Below are positions 25,817-36,551 of a DNA stretch of 64,000 nt, in pieces. The translations under genes and the position numbers were made by a program. The stretch lies in assembly GCA_007026445.1 (NCBI GenBank), contig VDMD01000024.1:310001-374000 (forward strand). Direction: 5' to 3'. Positions within the stretch are counted from its first letter, which is position 1. Every line of letters begins with the position of its first letter. Origin of the DNA: Schizophyllum amplum. Its lineage: Eukaryota > Basidiomycota > Agaricomycetes > Agaricales > Schizophyllaceae. The notes beneath the pieces were generated by a model. It was not told the origin of the DNA. It searched no databases and was given only the letters and a program-made list of their open reading frames with translations.

Positions 25817-28812
25817 ATGGCCACGACGACCGAAGTCATGAGCTCCGCCAACGATCTCCTTGGCATCCACTCCGTCCTCCTCTCCCGCGTTCGCACTAAA
25901 CAGCTCCAGCACCGCGAGCAGCTGCACACCCTCTACTCTCCGCCCGAGGACCTCATTAAGGCCCCCCTCATCCCCGAGCACCGCACGCCCTCGCCCACGA
26001 TTGATTCTGCGGAGGCGCCCCCTTCGCCCATCGCTCCCAAATACGCGAAGCAACCGCCGCGCACGGATCTCCCACCAGCGAAGCGCGCGCGCGTTGCGCG
26101 TTATAGGAATTATGTACCAGAGGAAGAGACTATACGCAACGACTATTCGCAGCGCTACGTCGACGGCGGCGAGTGGCCGCAGAACTGGGTGCAGGGCGCG
26201 GAACCCGAGCACAGATTCGAAGAGTACGTCACACACATAGCAGCGATTTGTCTAGCGCTAAATTCCCCAGCAGATACCCCAAACAACAACGCCTGCTCAC
26301 GCTCAAGAAGGACTCGGTCGCCACGCATGCCCTGCCCCCCTCCTACCTCCCCTTCGCCGACCTCTCCTCTATTCAGCAAACCAAATTCGACGTCATCCTC
26401 GTTGACCCGCCCTTTTCCTCCTCCTTCACCTGGGACGACCTGCAGGAGCTGCCCATCCCGTCGCTCGCCGCGGACCCCTCCTTTGTCTTCCTCTGGGTGG
26501 GCTCGGGTGCGGGAGAGGGCCTCGAGCGCGGTCGTGAGATCCTGGCCAAGTGGGGGTACAGGCGGTGCGAGGACGTGGTGTGGCTGAAAACGAATAAGAC
26601 GGGGAATCATGGGCCGGGGGTAGGTCGAGGCTTGGCTTGGTTACGATGCGTGCTCGAAGCTTATGAAGACAGACAGACCCACCAACGACATCCCTCCTCA
26701 CACGCACCAAGCAGCATTGCCTGATCGGGATCCGCGGGACAGTGCGCAGGTCAACGGACAGCTGGTTCGTGCATTGCAATGTCGGTGCGTTTGGTTTGCT
26801 CTTGTCGCCTTGCTTCAATATTCCTTCTCCTTGACTCCCAAGCCACCCCGCTTCCCGCCTGCCGTCCTCGCCACCTCGCTTCCCGCCTGCCGTCCTCGCC
26901 TCCCGCCTTCCTTCCTCTCCGCTCGCCTCAACTATATATATATATTGTCGGCCGCTCACCTTTTCAACAGACACGGACGTCATCATCTGGGAAGGCGACG
27001 CGTCCGACCCGACGCGCAAGCCGCCCGAGATGTACACGCTCATCGAAAACTTCTGCCTCGGGCTCCGGCGGCTGGAGCTGTTCGGGAGGGCCGGGAGTGC
27101 GATGGGTGAGTGGAGGTCGACGGACCCATCTGTTTTGCTCATCACCCATCTGATGACTCGCGCACCCACCTTGATTCTTTTCTCTTTCCTTCCTTTTCCC
27201 TTTTTCCTTTTTCCCCCAAAAAACAACCATTACTCGCGACCCCATCTGTCTACTCACGCGCCCAGCACATCCTTCTCATCTCAGCATGCTCGTTTCACTC
27301 ACACTTTTCCCTAGGCACATCCCTCTCCGCCACCTCCCTCCGCCGCGGCTGGGTAACCGTGCTTGCGCCTGGGCAAGAGACCCGGCTCCCGAGCGGAGTT
27401 GCCGTGCAAGTAAACGGCCCGCACGGCGGCGAGGCGACGCGGTGGAATCGGGAGGCATGGATGGCGGGGATCAGGGGGTTGGTGGAAGGCGCCGCATCGG
27501 GTATGTTCAGTTTAATTTTGTCTTGGTGTGTCGGGTTCACGCTGGAGCGCGTACCGGGGCACTCCTCCTACCACAACCCACTTCCCCTCGCACACCTCAT
27601 TAACCGACCTCCTCAGGCGCAACCGGCCTCCCAACCAGCGGCTCCTCCCATCTCGTCGCATCCACCTCAGGCATATCAGGATCATCATCCCACACCTCCC
27701 TTACCTCCCACCCAACCACCACCCGCCCCGTCGTCCCCACCACCGCCGACATCGACGCGCTCCGGCCCAAGAGCCCGGTCAGGAATCAGGGCGGTGGCGG
27801 CGGGGGTGGTAGTGGGTATAATGGTGGTGGCGGTGGGCCGAGGTTTGGCGGCGGCGGCGGCGGCGGACAGTTTGGGAACAACACGCAATTCGGCGGCGGC
27901 GGCGGGCAGTTCAACGGCGGCGGCGGCGGCGGACAGCGCCAGGGCCGGCAGAGTGCGATGGGTGGCGGTGGGATGAACGCGATGCAAGGCGGAATGCAAG
28001 GCGGCATGGGTGGTCAAGGGATGCAGGGGATGGCTGGCGGCATGCAAGGGATGGGTGGTGGCATGCAAGGGATGCAAGGCATGACGGCCATGGGCATGGA
28101 CCCTGCGATGTGGGGCGGGATGATGGGTGGGATGGGCGGTGGTATGGGTATGGGAGGTGGAATGGGCATGCAAGGGGGTGGTGGTATGGGCGTGGGAGGT
28201 GGGGGAATGGGGATGATGCAGGGCGGCGGTGGCATGGCAGGCGGTGCTAGCATGGACATGCAAGCCATGGGCTATCCAGGCGGCTTCCAGGGCAGCCCGA
28301 GCTTCCAAGGCGGACAGTGGGGCATGGAGGGCGGCTGGGAGGGGCAGGAGGAAATGATGAACGGTGGTGGCGGCGGCATGACCCCCGGCATGGGAGGGAT
28401 GGCCCCCGGCATGGGAAGCATGGGGTCGGGCATGGGAAGCATGGGGTCGAACATGAGCACCATGGGAGGGATGCCCGGTAGCATGGGAAGCATGCCTGGC
28501 AACATGGCCGGTATGAACGCCATGGGCAGCATGGGCAACCTCAGCAGCCTCAGCAGCCTCAGCAGCCTTGGGAGTCTCAGCAGCTTGGGCAGTATGGGGT
28601 CGAACATGGCGGGCAGCAACATGGGCGGCGGCAACATGGGCGGCGGCATGGGCGGTGGCAACATGGGCGGCATGAACATGGGCATGCGGGGGGTGAATAT
28701 GGGTCAGGGAATGAGGCAGGGGATGGGGCAGGGAATGGGTCAGATGGGGAGTCAGGGGATGGGTCAGAACATGGGGCAATGGGGCGGAAACGGGGGGTTC
28801 GAGTCGTACTGA
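25817..28812 (+). CDS. MT-A70 family protein, METTL14/Kar4-like, with Gly/Met-rich tail (793 aa)
   Basis: Member of the MT-A70 family that makes N6-methyladenosine in RNA; the best match is the METTL14/Kar4 partner subunit rather than METTL3/Ime4. Exons by eye: 25817-26223, 26274-26619, 26673-26784, 26971-27105, 27315-27500, 27617-28812 (794 codons). Residues 1-135 form an N-terminal helix and linker with a basic stretch [15 protein letters not shown]. Methyltransferase domain: [107 protein letters not shown]. The motif is DPPF, not DPPW (METTL3) or EPPL (METTL14). From about residue 460 the protein is almost entirely Gly, Met, Ser and Gln, ending GGNGGFESY. Whether it is active or a scaffold is not settled by sequence. 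Confidence 0.88.
26924..26944. repeat. AT microsatellite in a METTL14-like gene intron
   Basis: CTATATATATATATTG lies in the fourth-exon upstream intron (26785-26970), before the TTTTCAACAG acceptor. Simple repeat only. Confidence 0.5.
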
Positions 28813-29715
28813 GTCGACGACGCTGTTGCTGTCGCGCAGCCAACATCAACACCGATACCATCCCGGCCTACGGACCTACTCGCACAGACTTTCCTTTACA
28901 AGTGTACTTGTATCGCTCGCACTGCCTGTATCTTGGTCTCGCTACCATCTACCCACTTGTAGTGCTTCTATCACATTGCATGGCGCTTTCCACAGTATCA
29001 TTTTCCTCCTGGAAAGCATGTTTTGCTCTAAACTTTACTTTATACGAGCGCGCTACTCTGCTGGAACTGAGGCGATAAGCTGTCAGCCCGCGCCACAAAA
29101 CACACAATGATGTGGGCGCGCGCGCTCGTGCGAACGCGAAGCTCAGACTCTCACGGATCAACATCGCGAAGCTTATGTCGCGCGGGCGCCTATACAGTAA
29201 GCTTTTTCTCTCACGCAAAATGCCAGCTCTTGCCTCCTACTCTCATCTTCACATGCGTCTGTCGACAGCCGGAACGGACAGACGGCAGGTTCGAGGACCG
29301 TATGAAGACCCAAGGCGCTTCGCAATGCCAGAGAATAAACGGCGACAGGGCAGGCTGGAGGTTGGATAGAATATAAAGGTGTGTCTCACGCATATAGGAC
29401 CCACTCGCGTTCGCTGAGGCATTCAGCTCCTTGGAAGTCTTGTTATGCAAGGCGAAAACGAACATGGACCGTGGGAAGATCAAGGGTCCTTTGTTTGTTG
29501 GTTTGTTCAGCTCCCGAACCACTATTTCCCTCCGAACCATCCAAGTTCCTTCCCCAACCCTCCGAGCTCCCTTCCGGCCTTCCGAGGGGAAGAACCGACG
29601 CGTTTCTCGGGAGCCATTGCCCTCGCACTTTAGTCTTTGACAGGCGACGAGCTCCAGTCTTTGATCAGCGACGCGCTTTAGTCTTTGACCCGCGACGCGC
29701 CAGAGACGCGTCCCA
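28813..29715. other. Intergenic region upstream of the HMUDK-chromodomain gene
   Basis: About 900 bases between two co-oriented genes. Apart from the three-unit direct repeat at 29628-29702, no gene or element was recognised. Confidence 0.5.
29628..29702. repeat. Three direct repeats just upstream of the HMUDK-chromodomain start codon
   Basis: Three units of about 25 nt with the core TTTAGTCTTTGA..CGCGACG (middle unit CCAGTCTTTGATCAGCGACG) stop 13 nt before the ATG at 29716. They may be promoter or leader elements. Confidence 0.7.
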
Positions 29716-31296
29716 ATGCCGTCCGACCGCGCCACTCGCGCGTCAGCACGGGCAGCACGCAAGAGCTATGCCGAGTCCTCCCGCGGGTCGTCCACGTCCC
29801 TCGACTCCGCCTTCACCTCCTTTGACTCCGCGTCGGCCGCCCCCATGAGTTCCAGCCCGCTCACCTCGGCCAACAGCTCCGCTCTGACGAGCCCCGAGTC
29901 CAGCCCCGAACCTAACGGCTCTTCCCTGTCCAAGAATTCCACCCTCTCCAAAGCCTGCAGCCGAATTCAACACGCGTCACGCAGAGACCGCATCACACAA
30001 ACTCCCCTTCCCCCCTTCTTCGACGTGGATGGGATGCAGCTGAAGCCCACACCGCAGTTCAATATGCTGTGGTATTGGCTTGCTGAGCGACAGGAAATAT
30101 ACGTGCGCCGACAGCAGGGGCTACCTCGAGAGTGCGTTTGCTTCCCTCTCCGTCGCTTCGCGCCAACGAACCTGACTTTCGTTTTATTTCTGCTTTGCAT
30201 CGACAGAGAATGGACGAATGACCCTATCATGCGCGACTTCCGCTTCTGCAATGCATACCGCGTGCTGGACCGGGAGTCCCAGTTTCTCATCCGCGAGGTG
30301 ATTCAGAAGGGGAAGCAGACGCCGGTGGAGATTGCATTCCGGGTACTCCTTTACGACATTTTCACACGACAGTCGACGTACGAGCTCCTCCAGCAGCATA
30401 TTGGCAAGCTACAGTGGAAGACGTACAACCGCGAGCGCTACAGCGAGGTCCTCCGGAGTCACAAAGGCTCACTGTACACCGCCGCCTTCCAAAAAACCTC
30501 CTCCTCCGACGCCGCGACGAAGAACCGCCCCCGCTACGAGGCCCACCTCGATGACCTCGAGAGATTCATGAGCGACAAGCTGCCCAGGCGCATCGCCAAA
30601 GCAACCCACTCCGTCGAGGTCTACGAGTACTTCCTGTGGCAGCGCTCCTACGCCCACTTCAAGTCCTACCAAGTCACGGTCAACTTCACCTACACCCCGC
30701 TCCTCAACTTCAATGCGAACGACTTCGTGGTGCCCGGGCCCGGCGCACGCAAGGGGCTCACGCGCATGTTTGGCACGTCACTCGCGAGCGCGTGCGCGAA
30801 GGACCCCACGGCGGAGATGCGCGCGCTGCTGTGGCTCACGCGCACGCAGCAGGAGCACTTTGAGCGGTGCGGACTTGAGTTCAAGCTCCTCAACGGGGAC
30901 AGGCCGCTGGAGGTGCCGGACATCGAGCACGCGGTGTGCGAGCTGGACAAGTACTTGCGGGGAGGCGCGCGCAAGGTGTACAAGGTAGCTGAAGGTGGCG
31001 CGAGGCTGCCGCCGCCGGTGCTGCCGGAGGCGTGGAAGCAGAAGGCGCGGAGAGAGAGCAATGTGCGGGAGGCTTGGCCGAATCTTGTCAAGGAGAAATC
31101 TTGGGATTTGGAGGAGATAGTTGGGGACAAGGTGGAGGATGGGGTGACGTGGGTGAGGGTGAAGTGGGTGGGGTTTCCGGAGAGCAAGAACACGTGGGAG
31201 CGAGCGAGCCATATACGGCACGATTCGCGAACCGCGATGGTGGAGTATATGAAGAAGAGGAAGGGGAAGAAGACGATGGGGAAGAGGAAGCGGTAG
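29716..31296 (+). CDS. 5-hmdU DNA kinase-type helical domain protein with C-terminal chromodomain
   Basis: The body matches the all-helical domain named for phage 5-hydroxymethyl-dU DNA kinases (HMUDK helical domain, related to thymine-hypermodification enzymes). Exons 29716-30131 and 30207-31296 give 501 aa; the 75-nt intron is a multiple of three without stops, so an unspliced 526-aa form is possible. Residues 1-90 are Ser/Ala-rich and disordered. Helical domain: FNMLWYWLAERQEIYVRRQQ, WTNDPIMRDFRFCNAYRVLD, SQFLIREVIQKG, FRVLLYDIFTRQSTYELLQQ, LERFMSDKLPRRI, FNANDFVVPGPGARKGLTRM, FKLLNGDRPLEVPDIEHAVC. No P-loop kinase domain is present. Residues ~425-480 form a chromodomain (WDLEEIVGDKVEDGVTWVRV, KWVGFPESKNTWERASHI), which binds methyl-lysine histone tails in other proteins. 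The tail is Lys-rich (KKRKGKKTMGKRKR), a likely nuclear signal. Biochemical role in fungi unknown. Confidence 0.85.
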   Translation: MPSDRATRASARAARKSYAESSRGSSTSLDSAFTSFDSASAAPMSSSPLTSANSSALTSPESSPEPNGSSLSKNSTLSKACSRIQHASRRDRITQTPLPPFFDVDGMQLKPTPQFNMLWYWLAERQEIYVRRQQGLPRECVCFPLRRFAPTNLTFVLFLLCIDREWTNDPIMRDFRFCNAYRVLDRESQFLIREVIQKGKQTPVEIAFRVLLYDIFTRQSTYELLQQHIGKLQWKTYNRERYSEVLRSHKGSLYTAAFQKTSSSDAATKNRPRYEAHLDDLERFMSDKLPRRIAKATHSVEVYEYFLWQRSYAHFKSYQVTVNFTYTPLLNFNANDFVVPGPGARKGLTRMFGTSLASACAKDPTAEMRALLWLTRTQQEHFERCGLEFKLLNGDRPLEVPDIEHAVCELDKYLRGGARKVYKVAEGGARLPPPVLPEAWKQKARRESNVREAWPNLVKEKSWDLEEIVGDKVEDGVTWVRVKWVGFPESKNTWERASHIRHDSRTAMVEYMKKRKGKKTMGKRKR

Positions 31297-31728
31297 TGGG
31301 GTGAGGATTGTTCGGTGTCGGGCGTCCATTCGCATTGCTGATAGTACTGCAGGGCGCTTACCGTGATTTCCCTGGCACGTCGGAGCTGTGCCACCGCTGT
31401 CTTACCGTACTTCCATTTACATAGTAGAGGACAACAAGGTTCATTAGCCATTAGTCCATCTCCATCTGCATATCGTTGATATCTTCCTCACCTCTAGAAT
31501 GTACCTACTGATATATCGCGTCGTCGTGTTCTTTTTGAATCGCTCTTGCTAGCCCTGCTACGTCTTTATGTCTGTTCTGTTCAGCCTGATGCAATATTGT
31601 TTGTATGCGAGTACAAAGTGACAGTCCACTTGGCCCGGCGCCACGTGCGGGGGACTACATAAGCTAATCACGGACGACGCGCCTTGTCGTCTCCACCCAT
31701 CGTCTGCCCATCCGCCACTTCGCCCGCC
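31297..31728. other. Intergenic region
   Basis: About 430 bases of 3' flank and promoter between co-oriented genes; nothing recognised. Confidence 0.5.
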
Positions 31729-32609
31729 ATGTCGAAGCCGTCGACGCCGAGCAACTCGAACTCGAACTCCCTTCTCCTCCGCCGCCAGCTGACGGAGCTC
31801 ACCAAGCACCCCGTCGAGGGCTTCTCGGCAGGTGCGCCGCGCCACGCCTCGTCTTCCCCCCATCCCCGGCGCTGACCGACCGCCTTTTTTCGCGCAGGCC
31901 TCGTCGACGACAGCAACCTGTTTGAGTGGGAGGTGCTGCTTATTGGGTGCGTGGTCTTTGTGGATCTGCCGCGCAACGCGTTGACGTCCCCTGTGCAGGC
32001 CGCCGGACACGCTTTAGTATGTGCTTACGCTGGGAAGTAAGGCGAGGAGGGGGATGCTCATTGATTTCTCAGCGAGGGCGGCTTCTTCAAAGCGCGCCTC
32101 TCCTTCCCGCCCGAGTTCCCCCTCCTCCCGCCAAAGATGAAGTTCCTGACCCCGATGTGGCATCCCAATAGTGCGTGCCCATCCACACCCTAAATGACTC
32201 CCCGTCCTAATGATCCATCCTTCAGTCTACCCTGATGGCGGCGTCTGCATCAGCATCCTCGTACGTGCCCCTTCACTCCCGTGTCCCGCTCACTGACGCG
32301 GCCATCGCCCCAGCACCCTCCCGGTGAGGACCAGTACGGCTACGAGGAAGCAGGCGAGCGCTGGCTCCCCGTGCACACCGTCGAGTCCATCGTGCGTGAC
32401 CCCGCCCGCCTTATCTATCGCTCGATCGCCCAAACGCTGACCCGCGCCAGCTTCTCAGCGTGTTGTCCATGCTCTCGTCCGACACGCCAAACACGGACAG
32501 CCCCGCGAACGTCGACGCCGCGAAGGAGGTGCGCGAGAACCCGGTGTCATACAAGAAGAAGGTTCGCCGGCTCGCCCGGCGAAGTGCGGAGGAGGCCTTC
32601 GACGACTGA
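31729..32609 (+). CDS. Ubiquitin-conjugating enzyme E2, UBE2G1 type (fission yeast Ubc15-like)
   Basis: E2 of the UBE2G1 class, which in animals cooperates with cullin-RING ligases. Exons by eye: 31729-31831, 31898-31946, 31999-32016, 32073-32170, 32226-32260, 32314-32391, 32451-32609; 180 codons (179 aa). Landmarks: LLLRRQLTELTKHPVEGFSA, LFEWEVLLIGPPDTLYEGGF, PLLPPKMKFLTPMWHPNI, active-site YPDGGVCISILHPPGEDQYG with the catalytic Cys and the acidic loop of the G class, RWLPVHTVESILLSVLSMLS and [15 protein letters not shown]. The N-terminus is Ser/Asn-rich. Clean frame. It is distinct from the Ubc7 gene at 11.6 kb, with PPGEDQYGYE replacing PGDDPNMYE. Confidence 0.95.
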
Positions 32610-32866
32610 GCCGCCGACGACGCGGCTTGTGGAGATCGCACGGCAGCGCTCGGTGCAACATCCCTCTTGTCTATCATATATTCTGTACATATCCCCTCCA
32701 TCGCTTCCCTTATACTCTCCCGCTCAATAATCAAGGTTCAACGGCCCCTAGACAGCCATCGATGCACGGGCAGAATCTGCCGGCGTACAGGTCGCAGGGC
32801 TCCAGCAGCCCCCAGGGTGGAGATGATTAAGATGTGCATTGGGACTAAGTATGGGTAAGTAGGCGA

Positions 32867-35800
32867 TCACTCTACATTGCGATATTCGAAGCCTGGGTTG
32901 CCTGGCTCCGAGCTCTCGATGATGAACTTTGTGCACCCCTCCTTCTGCAGTGCTTCCTCGACAGTGTAGACTTCTGCCTCGGCGAGGCCCAGCGTCTTCT
33001 TGAGGTAGGGCAGAATCTCCTTCAGCACCGCACTCTCCGAGAAGGGCAGCGTCCTGCGGAACGCCGTCTGCGCGCCGAACTGGGCCATCCGTTTCTGCGC
33101 ACACCGATTAGCACGAAAACATAAACGACAGGCTCCTTCAAGCAACGCACCTTGAACGCCTGCACGAACGGCATCGCGCGCTTATCCTTGATCAGCCCGC
33201 GCTCCGTGAGCAGCTGCCTAACCTTCGCGTCGTCCACCTTGTCCGCCTCCGGCGCATACGCCTCCTGCACCGCCGACACGCACGCGTCCTGCCACTCCGG
33301 GAACGCCGTCGCCACATAGATCCGCACCGCCTTCGGCTTCTTCGGGTCGAACAGCGCGCCCGTCCCCGCTGCGCCCTTCTTGCCCTTCTGCTTGTTGAGC
33401 AGCTTGAGCAGGTTCGCCTCCGCGTCGCGGATCATCTTGATCGTGCCGCGCATGTACGCGCCAGAGTCGAGGACGGAGCGGTCGACGGGGGCGGTGGGCT
33501 CAGGATAGCGCGCGCGCTGGATGGTGGTCGGCTCGTGGAGGAGGTCCTGCCAGATGTGCTCGGCGAAGTGGGGGGCGATGGGGGAGACGAGAAGGGCGGA
33601 GACACGGATCCAGCGAAGGATGAGGTCGCCGTGCATGCCGACCTCCTGCGTGACCTCGCGGTACCAGTCGCGGGAGCTCTGGAGCTCGTAGAAGCCGTAC
33701 TTGAGCGCGTCCTTGAAGTTCATCCTGTGCAAGCGGTTAGGCTTGCCTTCGTGGTTACAGGCCATGCACTTACTGGTCGTACTGCCCCTTTGTGACCGTG
33801 ATCAGCTCGTTGATCTCGTTCTCGAAGATCTTGTCGTGGTAATTCAGGTCGCCGTGGCGCATATTAGGTGCTGCCTTGACCATGTCCTGTTGAGTTCATG
33901 ACAATTAGTACGGTAAATGAGCCACTGGACCCCCGCCTGCTTACCTCACACCAAGCGAGGAGCGTGTGCACACGCAAGATGTTCGCGTTCGCCGTCTTCT
34001 CCTCAAAGTTCGCGTCCTCAATACCGTCGCCCGCATCCGCCAACGACAGCCGCGTCGCATCGGCGCCGAACTTCAAGATGGCGTCCTTCAGCGTGAGGAA
34101 GTTGCCCTTGCTCTTCGACATCTTCGCCCATTCAGCATCAAATGCCCATTGCAGCGCATCGACAGCGGCTGGTGCGCCTCGTCGAAGATCGCGACGTGGT
34201 TGTAGAGCGTGAAGGTCAGGTGGTTGTTGATCAGGTCCTTGGCGGACGAGCGGACGTCGAAAGGGTAGAAGTAGCTGAACTCGCGCTTGAGCGCGTCGGC
34301 CTTCTCCTGCGGAAGGGAGGCGGACGCCGGCCAGGGCCCGTTGCAGAAGACGTACTCCCAGATCTCGTCCGTCATCTGGTCGGGCTTGATCCCCAGCGGC
34401 CCCGGTGTTGAGCCGTCGATGGAGTTCTCTATATAATTTTCGTCAGATATGGATCGCGTGATGTAGAGTGGGCGGCTCACCATGCAGGAGCTGCGCGATC
34501 GTGTAGTACGCCATGTAGATGGTGGAGTCACTGAGCGACTCTACCAGGAACTGCGGGTCCCAGGGAAGGTCAGACCCGAGACCGTACGTGCGCGCACACG
34601 CCCACTTGTTCAACCATGCGAGCGTGCCCTGGAAAGCGTGCCGGGTGTCGAGAGTGTACAACTCCATCTTGGCCAACAGCCTAAAAGAGGTCGTAAGTCT
34701 CGGCTAATAAAGACTGTCGCAACTTGAAAGACTCACGTTTCCGGTCTGTTTCCTCCATTCCGGCTCTCCGTAGTCGAGATACCACTGGTCCATCAGGCGA
34801 CGATGCACTCGTCGCCGCTACGGGAGACAACAAGACCCTCGGCTCCGCGTACGCGAAAGCAAGGCCCTGCTCGATCATGCTCGCGCGCACCTTGGGCTTC
34901 GCGTCCTGCACGCTCTCGCCCTTAAACTCGCCGATGACCATCTTGCCGTTGTAGAAGCCCTCCTTGTACGCGATCTCCTTCGCCTCCGCAAGCTGCTTGA
35001 CGTCTTCTGCGACTGAATCTTCAGCTGCTTGACGAGCGAGGCCGCGATCATGTCGCCATGCGAGGGTGTGCTGATGACGGGGACGGGGTCGAAGGCGGCC
35101 CATGCTGCCTCGATGCCGTAGAACTCAGGCTTTTTGCGCAGGTCGGTGAGCGTGGCGAAGTCGTCTGGGGAGTCCGAGGGCACAGAGGTGACGACGCCGG
35201 TACCCTTGGTCGGGAGCACGTTCTCCATGGGCAGGACATACACCTCCGGGGTTGACGGCGAAGGGCGCCTTGATCTTCGTGCCGACAATCTTCGAGCCGC
35301 GGATTTCGCCGAGCTTGGTGACCTGACCGTGCGGCTCGAAGACGCCCTGGAATGCCATGTTACGCGCGGCGCGATCCGTACAGACGTACGCCTCCTTGTC
35401 GTTGGCAGCGAAGACGCCGTAGGTGATGTTTGTGCCAACGAAGCAGTTCGTCTGCCCATACATGGTCTCGGGGCGAAGGGTGGCAGCGACGAGGAAGACC
35501 TTGCGGCCGCCCGCCTTGTCCGCGAGCTCCTCGGCTGCTGCACCGCTCCAGTTGACGACCTCCATCTTGATGCCGGTGTACTCCTGCGGGCCAACACCCT
35601 CGCCGTCAGCACGGTCATGGTCCATGCACGGCTGGCCGTCCTTGATACTGTAAATCGTGTACCGCTCGCCAACTTGACCTTGCCGAGGTTGTGCAGCTTG
35701 TTCATCTGCCAGCGCACGAACGCGTCGTAGTACGGGTTCGCTTCGTCGTCATGAACGAGCGCCGCCAGTCGATGCGCGACCCGAAGTCGTTGTTATCCTC

Positions 35801-36551
35801 GATCGCGATGGGCGGGAAGTGCTTCAGCCAGTGGTACGGGTCCGCGAACTTTTTGATCTCCGTGCGCGGGATGCCGATGGACTCGAGGATTTGGAACTGG
35901 TACGTGAGGCCGGTGGACTTGAGCTGGATCTTGCCCTTCTTCGCCTTGGACTTGTCGACGGGGATGCCTGCGCGCGCGGCGGCCTCCTTCTCGCGCAGCT
36001 CCTCCTCGACCCGGGCCAGCTCCGCCTCCTCGTCCGCCATGCGCTTCGAGACCGCGTCGTAGTTCTCAAAGTCCTGGCCGAACATGTCCATCTCGCGCAC
36101 AAGCTTGTCTGCCGAGGCCTGCACGTGTTCGATTAGTATTGACCAAAACGACGAACGCGCCACGCACCTTGATGGGAAGCCCGGTAACGTGAAAACCGTG
36201 GGGGAAGAGCGTGCGCTTGCCAAGCAGCCTCTGGTACCCCGCTGCGAACTCGATCTTGGAGATGGTGAACGCATGGCCGAGGTGCAGGCTGCCGTTCATG
36301 TAGGGGAATGGGAAGTTTCCGAACCACTTGGGGAACTTTTCGCGGATTTCGGCGGGGCTGAGGCCCTTTGTCTCCTCCTCCGTGGGCGCGTTGACCTCGA
36401 AGACGCGCTCGTCGCGCCACTTCTGCTGGTACTTTTTCTCGAGCGCCGTAAGATGATCGCGCTTGCCCGTCTAGCGACGCGTGAGCACAAGGACGACATT
36501 CTCGAGCAGAGCACGCACCTGGGCCATCTCTATTGTTGCCGTCTGCGCCAT
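32867..36551 (-). CDS. CDC60: Cytosolic leucyl-tRNA synthetase (multiple single-base frameshifts)
   Basis: Class I synthetase charging tRNA-Leu in the cytosol. Exons by eye: 36551-36519, 36470-36168, 36118-34737, 34680-34481, 34428-33945, 33886-33774, 33724-33151, 33094-32867; about 1106 aa once frame breaks are allowed for, the normal length. HIGH motif: [14 protein letters not shown]. Editing (CP1) domain: [30 protein letters not shown]. Catalytic end: [10 protein letters not shown], then [13 protein letters not shown] one frame away. C-terminal anticodon-binding part: [20 protein letters not shown] and [16 protein letters not shown]. Homology jumps frame near 35742, 35670, 35249, 35005, 34842, 34797, 34742 and 34126, six looking like a missing base and two like an extra base. 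Exons outside 34.1-35.75 kb are clean. The gene is essential in all fungi, so consensus error is likelier than decay unless another copy exists. Confidence 0.9.

Noticed and set aside
27685..28779. 364-codon minus-strand open frame, His/Ala/Pro-rich
   Set aside because: It is the complement of the Gly/Met repeat exon of the METTL14-like gene. Its composition follows from GGC/ATG repeats and it has no recognisable domain.
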